Origin: Glaciihabitans sp. dw_435
GTDB lineage: Bacteria > Actinomycetota > Actinomycetes > Actinomycetales > Microbacteriaceae
Assembly: GCF_018449675.1 (NCBI RefSeq)
Contig: NZ_JAAVUZ010000001.1
Location: 62,001-126,000, forward strand
Direction of reading: 5' to 3'
DNA length: 64,000 nucleotides
The notes under the pieces were generated by a model. It was not told the DNA's origin, made no database searches, and saw nothing but the letters and a program-made list of their open reading frames with translations. The position numbers and the translations under genes are program-made. This document shows, piece by piece, positions 43,937 through 53,260 of the stretch (position 1 is its first letter; each line of letters begins with the position of its first letter).

Positions 43937-44872
43937 ATGACCGAACCCGCTCCGTACGTTCGTTCGCGTGACACGTCGGCCGACAGCCAGCCGCGCAACC
44001 TCGAGTACCCGCCGCTTCCCGAGGCGCTCAAGGTCGGGATCTACGACAATCACACGCACCTCGAGATCAGCGACGGCAACAACCCGCTCGACTATCGCGA
44101 GCAACTCGATCGCGCCTCCAGTGTGGGAGTGCGCGGCGTTGTGCAGGTGGGCAACGACCTCGAGACCTCCCGCTGGTCGGCCGAGATCGCGGCCCGTGAA
44201 CCCCGCGTGCTCGCCGCCGTCGCGCTGCACCCGAACGAGGCGCCGCGCTACGCCGCCGAGGGCACCCTCGACGACGCGCTCGCCGAAATCAACGAGCTCG
44301 CCCAGCGTCCGCGGGTGCGGGCCATCGGCGAGACCGGACTCGACTTCTTCCGCACGGAGGAGGGCGCCGGTCGCGACGCCCAGTACCGCTCGTTCGAGGC
44401 GCACATCGAGATCGCCAAGCAGAACGGCCTCGCGCTGCAGATCCACGACCGCGACGCGCACGCGGAGGTCGTCGAGACCCTGCTGCGGGTGGGCGCCCCC
44501 GAGCGGACGGTCTTCCACTGCTTCAGCGGCGACGCGGAGCTCGCCCAGATCTGTGCCGACAACGGCTGGTATCTCTCTTTCGCCGGAACCGTGACGTTCA
44601 AGAACGCCCAGAACCTGCGCGATGCGCTCGAGCTTGTGCCGCGCCGCCTTGTTTTGGTGGAAACGGATGCCCCGTTCCTGACGCCCGTGCCGTTCCGCGG
44701 CCGGCCCAACTCTGCCTACCTCATCCCGCACACGCTGCGGGCGATGGCCACCTACCTGGGCACCGATGTGTCCATGCTGGCGGCCCTCATTACGTCCAAC
44801 ACGGAGGAGGTGTACGGACTCTGGAACGCGGAGCCCGTCACCGAACCGTCAAGTCCATTCGGAGATCGATGA
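43937..44872 (+). CDS. tatD: TatD-family metal-dependent hydrolase
   Basis: A 311-residue amidohydrolase-fold protein. Metal ligands are visible: HTHLE in YDNHTHLEI (about residue 37), GETGLDFFRT, QIHDRDAH, VFHCFSGD and ETDAPFL. TatD proteins are 3'-5' DNases involved in DNA quality control. The N terminus is about 30 residues longer than in many TatD proteins. TACTCT (43925-43930) sits six bases before the ATG, indicating a leaderless start. It overlaps rsmA by ATGA. In many actinobacteria an rpf gene sits between tatD and rsmA; it is absent here. Confidence 0.93.
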   Translation: MTEPAPYVRSRDTSADSQPRNLEYPPLPEALKVGIYDNHTHLEISDGNNPLDYREQLDRASSVGVRGVVQVGNDLETSRWSAEIAAREPRVLAAVALHPNEAPRYAAEGTLDDALAEINELAQRPRVRAIGETGLDFFRTEEGAGRDAQYRSFEAHIEIAKQNGLALQIHDRDAHAEVVETLLRVGAPERTVFHCFSGDAELAQICADNGWYLSFAGTVTFKNAQNLRDALELVPRRLVLVETDAPFLTPVPFRGRPNSAYLIPHTLRAMATYLGTDVSMLAALITSNTEEVYGLWNAEPVTEPSSPFGDR

Positions 44873-45744
44873 GTGACGACATGGTGGCGCCCGGCGCTGC
44901 CACTGCCAGCGGAACCAGCACGCTGCTGGGACCGGCCGAAATCCGCGATCTGGCCGAGCTGCTCGGCATTCAGCCGACCAAGAAGCTCGGCCAGAACTTT
45001 GTGATCGACGCCAACACCGTCCGCCGCATCGTGCGCGTCGCCGGTGTATCGGCCGGCACGACCGTCGTCGAGGTGGGGCCGGGCCTCGGCTCGCTGACCC
45101 TCGGACTGCTCGAAACCGGGGCCGAGGTTGTCGCCGTCGAAATCGACAAGCGCCTCGCCGCGCAGCTGCCGCTCACGGTCGGGCAGCTGCAGCCCGAATC
45201 CCAGCTCACCGTCATCACCGCCGACGCGATGACGATCGAGGAGCTCCCGGGTACCCCCACCGTGCTGGTCGCGAACCTTCCGTACAACGTCTCCGTACCG
45301 GTGCTGCTGCACTTCCTCGAAACGTTCCCGGCTCTGCAGAGCATCCTCGTCATGGTGCAGGCGGAGGTCGGCTACCGCATCGCGGCCGTGCCCGGCTCCA
45401 AGATCTACGGTGTGCCGAGCGCCAAGGCCGCCTGGTACGGGGTCTGGCGCACGGCCGGCCAGGTCAGCCGCCAGGTCTTCTGGCCGGTGCCCAACGTCGA
45501 CTCCGTTCTCGTCGCGTTCGAACGACGCGAGCTGCCGGGCACCGAGGCGGAACGCGTCGCCACCTTCGAGCTCATCGATGCCGCGTTCCAGCAGCGTCGC
45601 AAGATGTTGCGTCAGGCGCTATCCGTGGTGCTCGGTGATTCGGCCAATGCCTCCGCCCGCATCGAGGCGGCCGGGCTCAAGCCGACCGCCCGCGGCGAAG
45701 AGCTCACCGTGCTCGACTTCCTCGCGATCGCCCGCACGGCCTAG
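44869..45744 (+). CDS. rsmA: 16S rRNA dimethyladenosine transferase
   Basis: A 291-residue KsgA/RsmA methyltransferase. Motifs: KLGQNFVIDANTVRRIV (the KxGQNFL-type start), VEVGPGLGSLTLGLL (motif I), DAMTIEEL and VANLPYNVSVP (motif IV with NLPY). It dimethylates two adjacent adenosines near the 3' end of 16S rRNA. The ATGA overlap with tatD shows co-translation. The gene is followed by a C-rich tandem array that may promote Rho termination. Confidence 0.96.
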   Translation: MSDDMVAPGAATASGTSTLLGPAEIRDLAELLGIQPTKKLGQNFVIDANTVRRIVRVAGVSAGTTVVEVGPGLGSLTLGLLETGAEVVAVEIDKRLAAQLPLTVGQLQPESQLTVITADAMTIEELPGTPTVLVANLPYNVSVPVLLHFLETFPALQSILVMVQAEVGYRIAAVPGSKIYGVPSAKAAWYGVWRTAGQVSRQVFWPVPNVDSVLVAFERRELPGTEAERVATFELIDAAFQQRRKMLRQALSVVLGDSANASARIEAAGLKPTARGEELTVLDFLAIARTA

Positions 45745-45755
45745 TACCCGCGGCC

Positions 45756-45901
45756 GCACACCGCGCCGCACACCGCGCCGCACACCGCGCCGCACACCGC
45801 TGCCGCACACCGCGCCGCACACCGCTGCCGCACACCCCGCCGCACACCCCGCCGCACACCCCGCCGCACACCCCGCCCCACACCGCGCCGCTCACCGCGC
45901 C
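45756..45901 (+). repeat. C-rich 12-bp tandem repeat array, twelve units
   Basis: Units GCACACCGCGCC (45756-45791), two 13-base variants with CTG (45792-45804, 45817-45829), four GCACACCCCGCC units (45830-45877) and two end variants. It begins twelve bases after the rsmA stop. The plus-strand RNA would be C-rich and G-poor, the composition of a Rho-utilisation site. The 13-base units break any reading frame. Confidence 0.88.
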
Positions 45902-46245
45902 CCGCCCCCCGATCGGTGCCGCGGGGCCATAGTCAACCCCTCGGGGAACACGCCCGCTTTTTTGACTCGCGATGGAATACTTTATCTGCGATGCGATGAA
46001 GCTCGGCGGAGGTCGTATTCATGCTGCACTCGCGGATGGAATTCCCCCGGCTTCTCGATTGCCCAGCCCCCGCATCACGAGATGCCTGACCCCGTTTCGA
46101 CACCTCGCGTTTACCCCGCACTGCAAGAATCCACCCCGGCCTCACCGAGCGTTTACCCGGAACGCTCCGAACCACACTGGTCGTCCCGTCATCGCGGGGC
46201 ACCATCCCTGTTGCGCCACCAGCGCCCCGCAGAACGGAACCAACC
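45902..46245. other. Noncoding interval before the HEAT-GT4 gene
   Basis: About 340 bases without a supported gene. A TTGACT (45962-45967) and TACTTT (45978-45983) occur close together, but their 10-base spacing is too short for a standard promoter. The open frame from 45972 has no family features and reads across the next gene's start out of frame. No ribosome-binding site precedes 46246. Confidence 0.5.
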
Positions 46246-48543
46246 ATGGGCATCCAGACCTCCCTCGACGCACTCCGCTCGACGACATCCATCGTCGCCG
46301 CCATGCGTGCCGCCGACGATCTCGCGTTTGTGGCAAGTCGCAATGGGGGACAGCGCACGGTGCGCGTCCTTTCCGCAGCCCTGCGGGATACCGACCAGGT
46401 CGTCAGTATCGCCGCGGTGCATGCCCTCGCGCAGGTTTTGGATAGCGAAGCGGATGACGCGCTCGCCGCTCTTCTCTCCAGCGACCGTGCATACCTGCGC
46501 GAGCACTCGGCGTGGGCGTTCTCCTCCCGTCTGCCCCGCTTTGACACCATCGCCCGCATGGTCGGCCTCGTCATCGACGGCGGCTTCAGCGGAATGCTCG
46601 CCCAGCGCACCCTTCAGCAGTGGGGAACCCCCGCTCCCGGCCACGTTGCCCTCGCCCTCGAAGGAGCCCTTCTCGGGGTCACCGAGCCGGCCGCGCGCTA
46701 CCGCCTGGTCGAGACCCTCGGACTCGTGCACGACCGCGTCGCGACCGTCGCCCTCGTCCGCATCGTGCGCAACCAGTTGGAGCCCGAGCAGGTGCGGGTC
46801 GCGGCCATCGCCGCGCTCGGCGACCGCGCCGGCCGTCCCGAAACCGTCGAACTCATCTCCACGCTCGCCGCGGGCGAGGGATACATCGCCGAGGTCGCGC
46901 GCCTCGCGCTCGTGGACCTCACCGCGAACGTCGTCGCGCGAGCCCCCTGGCAGACCGGACTCACGGTCGCCCAGATGTTTCTGCACGCCGACATCGACCC
47001 CCAGCTGACCCGCGCCGGAAGCGGCGACAACGGCGGAATCGCCACCCTCCTCGTCCGGCTCGGAGACGCCCTCACTGCCGGAGCCGGTGCCGGAGCCGGC
47101 GCTGGCTCCGACACCGCAGCCGCCACCCCGGACATCCAGCGCGTGATCACGCTGTCCCGTGGCAGTGCCGCCGAGTCGCTCGAAAGCCTGTCGCAGGCCG
47201 GGTCCACGGTGCGCGGTCACGCCTACGCATCGGTGCCGCTGCTCAGCGAGCCCGTGGCCTCGGCCAGTGCCTGGCCGCTCCGGGTTGCCGCCGAGCGAGG
47301 CATCCGTCGCATCCTTCGCGCAGCCGGCACCGTCGACATCATGCACCTGCGCATGGCGGACGTGGGAAGCCTCGCGGCAGCGGATGTGGCTCGTGACCTG
47401 GACATTCCCGTGGTGTTCACTGTTGCGCCCGACCCGCATGCAGTCATCAACACGCTCGACATCACCGGCGCGCTGACGCGCGAGAATTTCGGCGACGTCG
47501 ACGAGCGTGAGCACTTCTGGTTCCGCGCGCGCCTCGTGCAGCGGCTTGCGGCGAACTCGGCCCACACCGTGTTGTTCCCGCGCCCGCGTCTGGCCGAAGA
47601 CATGAACGAGCTCGTCGGTATCGACATCTCCGCCCACCCGGAGCGCCACTCGGTGGTGCCCGAGGGAATCGACCTCGAGGTCGTGGATCGTGCGTCCCGC
47701 GAGGCGGTCGAGCACGCGCTCGGGGGAGAGGCGACGCCGCCCCTCGCCGAATTGCGGGAGCTTCTCGGCCAGCTGCCGGAGAACCGCAGGCACCTGCCGC
47801 TTCTCATCAGCGTCGGGCGCTTCCACCGCGTCAAGGGAATGGCGACCATCGTCGAGGCGTGGAAGACCACCGATCTCCGCGATCGCGCGAACCTGCTGCT
47901 CATCGGCGGGGACCTCGCACACCCGTCCGACGACGAGCGCGAGCAGCTCGACCTCATGAACCTCGTGGTGCCCGAGAGCGAGCGTGCCCAGGCGGGCCTG
48001 CTGCTTCCCGGCCACCGTCCCAACGACACGGTGGCCCGCTGGGTCGCCGCCGCGCGCTTCGGTGTGCCCGGCCTCGCGGCGGCCAACGGCGTCTACGTCT
48101 GCGGAAGCCTGAAGGAGGAGTTCGGCATCGCCCTGCTCGAGGCGATGGCCGCCGGACTTCTGGTCGTCGCGCCCGCCGGCGGTGGACCCGCCACCTACGT
48201 CCAGAACGGTCTCACCGGCTACCTCACCCGTACCTCTGACGTGACGTTGCTCGGCACCGCCATGGACGCGGCACTGACCGCCGCCGCCGCGGAGACCGAC
48301 GACGAGCGCGCGAGCGCTTCCCGCGATACTGTGCAGCGCAGCTTCACCATCCAGGCGATGGCGTCTGCACTCTCCGAGGTCTACCGCACCGTGCACCTCG
48401 ACGAGCACGGTCTCGACGGCGACCTGCTCGACTCGCACGACCTCGACTCGCACGACCTCGACTCTCACGACCTCGACTCTCACGACCTCAACACGCACCC
48501 TGCGTCCAGCGGCTTCGGCCACGGATCGTCGGTCACCCGATGA
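46246..48543 (+). CDS. HEAT-repeat/GT4 glycosyltransferase fusion
   Basis: A 765-residue protein with two parts. Residues 1-260 are Ala/Leu-rich helix pairs with recurring HALAQVL- and LIAALGDR-type units, resembling HEAT/armadillo repeats. Residues about 330-710 form a GT-B glycosyltransferase (GT4): IDIMHLRMADVG, VVPEGIDLEVVD, SVGRFHRVKGMATIVEA and EEFGIALLEAMAAG (the E-x7-E motif). The C terminus has DLDSH repeats encoded by a 15-bp tandem repeat. It likely adds sugar to an envelope glycan or lipid, with the repeats as a partner-binding domain. The stop overlaps the next glycosyltransferase by ATGA. Confidence 0.82.
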   Translation: MGIQTSLDALRSTTSIVAAMRAADDLAFVASRNGGQRTVRVLSAALRDTDQVVSIAAVHALAQVLDSEADDALAALLSSDRAYLREHSAWAFSSRLPRFDTIARMVGLVIDGGFSGMLAQRTLQQWGTPAPGHVALALEGALLGVTEPAARYRLVETLGLVHDRVATVALVRIVRNQLEPEQVRVAAIAALGDRAGRPETVELISTLAAGEGYIAEVARLALVDLTANVVARAPWQTGLTVAQMFLHADIDPQLTRAGSGDNGGIATLLVRLGDALTAGAGAGAGAGSDTAAATPDIQRVITLSRGSAAESLESLSQAGSTVRGHAYASVPLLSEPVASASAWPLRVAAERGIRRILRAAGTVDIMHLRMADVGSLAAADVARDLDIPVVFTVAPDPHAVINTLDITGALTRENFGDVDEREHFWFRARLVQRLAANSAHTVLFPRPRLAEDMNELVGIDISAHPERHSVVPEGIDLEVVDRASREAVEHALGGEATPPLAELRELLGQLPENRRHLPLLISVGRFHRVKGMATIVEAWKTTDLRDRANLLLIGGDLAHPSDDEREQLDLMNLVVPESERAQAGLLLPGHRPNDTVARWVAAARFGVPGLAAANGVYVCGSLKEEFGIALLEAMAAGLLVVAPAGGGPATYVQNGLTGYLTRTSDVTLLGTAMDAALTAAAAETDDERASASRDTVQRSFTIQAMASALSEVYRTVHLDEHGLDGDLLDSHDLDSHDLDSHDLDSHDLNTHPASSGFGHGSSVTR
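48439..48498 (+). repeat. 15-bp in-frame tandem repeat encoding DLDSH units
   Basis: Four units GACCTCGACTCGCAC or variants at 48439, 48454, 48469 and 48484, encoding DLDSH three times and DLNTH once. Because the unit is a multiple of three, copy-number change would alter tail length without breaking the frame. Confidence 0.85.
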
Positions 48544-49976
48544 CCCTCCTCATCATCTCGCCCGACTACGCCTCCCACCTGCTGCCCCTCGCCACGCTCG
48601 GAACGGCCTGGCGTGACGCGGGCGAGCGCGTCGTTGTGGCCACCGGCCCCGCCACCGCATCGATCGTCGAGTCGTTCGGGTTCGAGCGCGTCAACCTGCA
48701 GCTGGGTCGCGGCTCCAACCCCGGAGTGATTCGGGCAGAGGACCAGCCCAAGGGAGAGGATGACGCGCTGCGGGGTTTCTTCGACGCCTCGCGTGTCGGA
48801 GCCGTCGCCACCCTCTCATTCCAAGCGACAGCCCGGTTGTCCGACCTCATGTGGGACCCGGTAAACACCGCCCGCGCGGTTCAGAAGGTGGTGGATGACC
48901 TCCGCCCCGACCACGTGATCGTCGATCATCTCGCGTTCAGCGCGCGTCTTGCCCTGCTCGCGCAGGGAACGGCGTACGCAGACGTGGTGTTGGGACATCC
49001 GTCCGCCCTTCCGCTTCCCGCAGCCGGTGAGGTCTACGGTTTCCCGCCCGAGTGGCCCGTCGGGTTCTCCCCCGAGGCGGGCAATGTTTCTGCCGAAGAG
49101 CTGGCCGACCTGCTGGAACTCTGCAACCGCGTCAGCGAGTCCTTCACGCTGGAGTGGAACACCGCGCTCGCGCAGTTGAACCCCGACGTCGCGCCGAGCG
49201 CCAACGCGTTCGCCGAGCACGGCGACCTGCTGCTGCTCAACTACCCGGAGGAATTGCACTCCGCCGAGCGCACCGCGCTGCTTCCGCCACACGAGTTTCT
49301 CGGGTCGGCCGTGCGCGAGGAGCCCGCCGATGAGCAGGTCATCGCGTGGCTCGAGTCCAGCGACAAGCCGTTCGTCTACGTGAGCTTCGGCAGTTTCCTC
49401 TCCGTGCGCGGAGACGTTCTCGCCCGCGTGCTCGAGGCTCTGAAGGGTCTCGACGCCCGCGTCGCCATCGCGACCGGCTCCGCCGACCGGGACGAGCTGG
49501 GCGACCTGCCGGGCGAGTGGCTCGTGCGGGAGTTCCTGCCGCAGGTCACGCTGCTTCAGCGCGCTGCCGCCGCCGTCACCCACGGCGGAAACAACAGCGT
49601 CACCGAGTCGATGAACTTCGGCGTTCCGCTGCTCGTGCTGCCGTTCTCCACCGATCAGTTCGCCGGTGCGGCCGCGATCGAGCGGGTGGGCTTCGGCGTG
49701 GTTGCTGATCCGAACGCGGCATCCGTCGAGGAGCTGCGCGCGGCGATTGCGCGGATCTACCCGGGAGCCGACACCGTGGCCGAGCCAGCCGGCGCTGCCG
49801 CATCGATCGCTCCGGCCGTCGACACCCCGGCACTCACCGCGCTATCCGCGTCGCTGCTCGCCACTCCCGGTCGTGACCGTGCCTATCGCGCTCTGCACGC
49901 GCGGACGGACACGCTTGCACCGACGCCGGCAGCCGCACCCGGGTCATCCACCGACGTGGCGAACGCCATCCACTGA
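48540..49976 (+). CDS. GT1-like glycosyltransferase (UGT/MGT type)
   Basis: A 478-residue GT-B enzyme. N-terminal acceptor domain: LLIISPDYASHLLPLATLG and DHVIVDHLAFSARLAL. C-terminal donor domain: FVYVSFGSFLS, REFLPQVTLLQRAAAAVTHGG and NNSVTESMNFGVPLLVLPFSTDQF in parts, which match the UDP-sugar binding motif (HGGxNSxxEx...PQxxDQ). Acceptor unknown; UGT/MGT relatives act on lipids, sterols or macrolides. Translationally coupled to the upstream HEAT-GT4 gene, so the two probably build one glycan. The C-terminal tail (after about residue 420) is low complexity. Confidence 0.87.
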   Translation: MTLLIISPDYASHLLPLATLGTAWRDAGERVVVATGPATASIVESFGFERVNLQLGRGSNPGVIRAEDQPKGEDDALRGFFDASRVGAVATLSFQATARLSDLMWDPVNTARAVQKVVDDLRPDHVIVDHLAFSARLALLAQGTAYADVVLGHPSALPLPAAGEVYGFPPEWPVGFSPEAGNVSAEELADLLELCNRVSESFTLEWNTALAQLNPDVAPSANAFAEHGDLLLLNYPEELHSAERTALLPPHEFLGSAVREEPADEQVIAWLESSDKPFVYVSFGSFLSVRGDVLARVLEALKGLDARVAIATGSADRDELGDLPGEWLVREFLPQVTLLQRAAAAVTHGGNNSVTESMNFGVPLLVLPFSTDQFAGAAAIERVGFGVVADPNAASVEELRAAIARIYPGADTVAEPAGAAASIAPAVDTPALTALSASLLATPGRDRAYRALHARTDTLAPTPAAAPGSSTDVANAIH

Positions 49977-49987
49977 GCCGAGGCGAC

Positions 49988-50626
49988 ATGAGCGTTGCGG
50001 GCAACTCGTCCGGCATCGGCGACGATGCCATGACGGCGGCAACGGGCAGGACGCCCGCCGAGTGGTTTGCGATCCTGGATGCGGCCAACGCGACCACGTG
50101 GAAGCACACCGCCATCGCGCGCTGGCTGTTCGACACCTACGGCGACACGGCGACCACCCCGGCCACCCCGGCGACCGCGACCGCCCCGACCACCCCGGCG
50201 GCCCCCGCGCCCACCGCTACACCCACCAGCACTCCCATCAGCGGGTGGTGGTGCCAGGCCGTGACCGTGCGATACGAGCAGGCCCGCGGCATGCGTGCCC
50301 CCGGGCAGCAGCCCGACGGGACTTTCGAGGTCAGCTCGTCGCGCAGCATCCCGACCGATCAGCAGCACGCGCTCGACGTCGCGATCGCGCTCGTGACCGC
50401 CGACCTAGGAAACCCGCCCGCATCGGTCGGACGTGACTCCAGCTATCCCCGCGCCCGCTGGAAACTGGACAACGGCGAAACCATCGTCACCACCGCACAC
50501 CCGCCGAAGAACGGCAAGACGTCCGTCACCCTCACCCACTCCCGCATTCCCGACTCGACCCGCCTGCCCGACGCGCGGGCGGCACTGGCACAGCTGCTGG
50601 CAAAGCTTCCCTCCGCGCTCGACTAG
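49988..50626 (+). CDS. DUF4287-domain protein with a low-complexity insertion
   Basis: A 212-residue protein. N-terminal DUF4287 pattern: TPAEWFAILDAANATTWKHTAIARWLFDTYGD, which in relatives runs directly into GWW. Here about 30 residues of Ala/Thr/Pro (ATTPATPATATAPTTPAA...) precede GWWCQAVTVRYEQARGMRAPGQ. The rest has FEVSSSRSIPTD and a C-terminal part like SRPBCC-associated regions. Function unknown. ATG at 49988 with GAGG upstream; an in-frame ATG at 50030 is a weaker choice. It ends at TAG, the first three bases of the ispE -10 hexamer. Confidence 0.72.
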   Translation: MSVAGNSSGIGDDAMTAATGRTPAEWFAILDAANATTWKHTAIARWLFDTYGDTATTPATPATATAPTTPAAPAPTATPTSTPISGWWCQAVTVRYEQARGMRAPGQQPDGTFEVSSSRSIPTDQQHALDVAIALVTADLGNPPASVGRDSSYPRARWKLDNGETIVTTAHPPKNGKTSVTLTHSRIPDSTRLPDARAALAQLLAKLPSALD

Positions 50627-50635
50627 GTTGGATGT

Positions 50636-51571
50636 ATGACCTCCGCGGCCGCTCCGAACATGGTGCACGTGCGAGCGCCCGGCAAGATCAACGTCTTCCT
50701 CAAGGTTGGTGCTCTGCAAGACGACGGGTATCACGATGTCGCCATCGCGTACCAGGCCGTCTCCCTCTACGAAGACGTGCGCGCCTTCCCCGCCGATGAC
50801 TTCTCCGTGAGCATCACCGGAACCGTCGAACTTTCCCGCGTGCCCACCGATGGCACCAACATCGCGCTGAAGGCCGCCCGTCTGCTGGCCGCCAAGACGC
50901 GCTATACCGGCGGTGTGCGGCTCGAGATCGACAAGCACGTCCCGGTCACCGGCGGCATGGGAGGCGGATCAGCGGATGCCGCGGCCGCCCTCATCGCCTG
51001 TGACGCGCTCTGGGGAACTGAGCTTCCCCGCGACGCGATGCTCGCCCTTGCGGCCGAGCTCGGCGCCGATGTGCCGTTCGCCCTCACCGGGGGGACCGCG
51101 ATCGGTACCGGTCGGGGCGACCAGCTGAGCCCCGCGCTCGCGAAGGGCCAGTTCCAGTGGGTGCTCGTGCTTGCGGACTTTGGCCTCAGCACCCCCGGGG
51201 TCTACAACGAACTCGATCAGCACCGCGAGCGTCACGCCCAGGACATCTTCCCCGCACAGACGCAGCCGACGGTCGACACGAACGTGCTCCAGGCCCTGCG
51301 CGCGGGCGACCCGCACATGCTCGCGGAGACACTGCACAACGATCTGCAAGCTCCGGCCCTCCACCTGCAGCCGACCCTGACCTCGGTGCTCGAGCTCGGC
51401 GAAGAGAACGGTGCCCTCGCGGGTATCGTCTCGGGGTCCGGTCCCACGGTCGCATTTCTCGCTGCGGACCTCGACGGTGCTCTCGAATTGCAGATCGCCC
51501 TGAGCGCAGCCCGCCTGCGAGTTGTCCGCGTAACAGGGCCAGTTCACGGCGCGCGCATAGTTAGTGCGTGA
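50636..51571 (+). CDS. ispE: 4-diphosphocytidyl-2-C-methyl-D-erythritol kinase
   Basis: A 311-residue GHMP kinase. Motifs: [20 protein letters not shown] at the start (the substrate motif), the ATP loop [17 protein letters not shown] near residue 105, and [13 protein letters not shown] near the C terminus. IspE phosphorylates the third intermediate of the MEP isoprenoid pathway. TAGGTT (50624-50629) lies six bases before the ATG and overlaps the previous stop. A normal housekeeping gene; the actinobacterial rsmA-ispE neighbourhood is interrupted here by the glycosyltransferase genes. Confidence 0.96.
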   Translation: MTSAAAPNMVHVRAPGKINVFLKVGALQDDGYHDVAIAYQAVSLYEDVRAFPADDFSVSITGTVELSRVPTDGTNIALKAARLLAAKTRYTGGVRLEIDKHVPVTGGMGGGSADAAAALIACDALWGTELPRDAMLALAAELGADVPFALTGGTAIGTGRGDQLSPALAKGQFQWVLVLADFGLSTPGVYNELDQHRERHAQDIFPAQTQPTVDTNVLQALRAGDPHMLAETLHNDLQAPALHLQPTLTSVLELGEENGALAGIVSGSGPTVAFLAADLDGALELQIALSAARLRVVRVTGPVHGARIVSA

Positions 51572-51612
51572 ATAATCGGGGGTAGCACCGAATACCCGAA
51601 AGGCCGGCGTTC

Positions 51613-53169
51613 ATGACTCCCCGTCGCACCACGCTCCTTTCCGCGCTGATCGGTGTCGTCTCCGCGATCTCGACGCTCGCTCTCGCCGAGCTCGCCGCAC
51701 TCTTCCTGGCCCCGGCCAGCAGCCCGCTGCTCGCCGTCGGCTCGTGGATCATTGACATCACCCCGCAGTGGGTGAAAGAGCTGGCCATCGGCATCTTTGG
51801 CACGAACGACAAGATCTTCCTCATCACGGTGCTCGGCATCGTGGTGCTCGCGCTTGCCCTCCTCGTCGGGGTTCTGGAGTATCGCCGCCCGCCGTGGGGC
51901 ATCGTCATCCTCGTCGCCGTGGGAATCATCGCCGCCATCGCCGTGATGACCCGTGCGCAAGCGACCAGCATCTGGCCGGCGCCCACCGTGATCGGGGTGG
52001 TCGGCGGCGTGCTCGTGCTGCGACTGTCGATCATCCGGCTGCACAACTGGGTCGCGTTCGCGAACGGTTCCACCCGTCGCGACGCCGACTTCACCCGCTC
52101 CACCCGTCGCTCGTTCATCACGTTTGTCGGAAGCACGGCCGCGGTTGCCCTCGTCGTGGGGGTCGTCTCCCGCACGATGAACGCCGGCACCAACGCGGTC
52201 AACGCGGCGAGGGCTGCCATCAAGTTGCCCGCGCCCGCGACATCCGCCGTCCCGCTCGCAACCGGGGAATCGCTCGACGTTCCCGGGATCTCGCCCCTCG
52301 TGTCGGCCAACGTCGACTTCTATCGCATCGACACGGCGATTCAGGTGCCGGCGATCGATGCGGCGACGTGGACACTCAAGATCACCGGCATGGTCGAGAA
52401 CGAGATCGAAATCAGCTTCGCCGACCTGCTCGCGCTGCCGCTGCAGGAGGACTACGTGACGCTCACGTGCGTATCCAATGAGGTGGGCGGCAACCTGATC
52501 GGCAACGCGCTGTGGCTCGGGTACCCGATCCGTGAGTTGCTGGCCCGTGCCGTACCGACGGCGGGCGCCGACATGGTGCTCTCGCACAGTATCGACGGGT
52601 TTACCGCGAGCACGCCCCTCGAAGTGCTGCAGGACACCGCGCGCAACAGCATCCTCGCCGTCGGCATGAACGGCGAGCCGCTGCCGATCGAGCATGGCTA
52701 TCCGGTGCGCATGGTCGTGTCCGGTCTCTACGGGTACGTCTCGGCGACCAAGTGGGTCGTGGAACTCGAGGTCACACGGTTCGCCGACGCCACCTCTTAC
52801 TGGACCGATAACGGCTGGTCCGATCACGGTCCGATCAAGACCTCGTCCCGCATTGATGTGCCCACGAATGGCGCGAGCGTCGATGCCGGCACGGTCGCCG
52901 TGGCCGGCGTCGCGTGGTCGCAGCACACCGGCATCACCAAGGTGCAGGTGCGCGTGGACAAGGGCTCGTGGGTCGACGCACGTCTCGCCGACGCGATTTC
53001 CAAAGACACCTGGCGCCAATGGGTCTACGAATGGCCCGCGAAGAAGGGCGCTCACGTCATCGAAGTGCGGGCGACGGATGCCTCGGGCAAGACACAGAGC
53101 GGAATCCCCGTCAATGTCGTGCCCGATGGCGCCGAGGGCTGGCACAGCATCGACGTTCGGGTCGACTAG
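51613..53169 (+). CDS. Membrane-anchored molybdopterin-dependent oxidoreductase (sulfite oxidase fold) 1
   Basis: A 518-residue protein. Four or five TMs occupy residues 1-200, then the sulfite-oxidase-type Moco domain. Cys286 in VTLTCVSNEVGGN is at the position of the molybdenum-coordinating Cys, with LPLQEDYVTLTC and PIRELLARAVPT around it. A C-terminal Ig-like Mo-co dimerisation domain follows (VAVAGVAWSQHTGITKVQVRVD in parts). The catalytic domain is likely extracytoplasmic. The substrate may be sulfite or another S/N oxide; the sequence does not tell. Monocistronic, with weak GAAAGG upstream. Confidence 0.88.
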   Translation: MTPRRTTLLSALIGVVSAISTLALAELAALFLAPASSPLLAVGSWIIDITPQWVKELAIGIFGTNDKIFLITVLGIVVLALALLVGVLEYRRPPWGIVILVAVGIIAAIAVMTRAQATSIWPAPTVIGVVGGVLVLRLSIIRLHNWVAFANGSTRRDADFTRSTRRSFITFVGSTAAVALVVGVVSRTMNAGTNAVNAARAAIKLPAPATSAVPLATGESLDVPGISPLVSANVDFYRIDTAIQVPAIDAATWTLKITGMVENEIEISFADLLALPLQEDYVTLTCVSNEVGGNLIGNALWLGYPIRELLARAVPTAGADMVLSHSIDGFTASTPLEVLQDTARNSILAVGMNGEPLPIEHGYPVRMVVSGLYGYVSATKWVVELEVTRFADATSYWTDNGWSDHGPIKTSSRIDVPTNGASVDAGTVAVAGVAWSQHTGITKVQVRVDKGSWVDARLADAISKDTWRQWVYEWPAKKGAHVIEVRATDASGKTQSGIPVNVVPDGAEGWHSIDVRVD

Positions 53170-53260
53170 CCGCGCGGTCGTGGCGTGACCGGAGACCGAT
53201 GATGACCCCGTCAGCGAATCGGTGGGTCCTAAGCGCGTCACGAGGCGTTCGGGCAGTGGG

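Noticed and set aside
45756-45901. Possible CRISPR-like array or a His-Thr-Ala-Pro repeat protein
   Set aside because: Units are 12-13 bases with no spacers, and the 13-base units shift the reading frame.
45972-46445. A 157-codon frame beginning MEYFICDAMK before the HEAT-GT4 gene
   Set aside because: It reads across the start of the GT4 gene out of frame, turns Arg/His-rich, and has no ribosome-binding site or family features.
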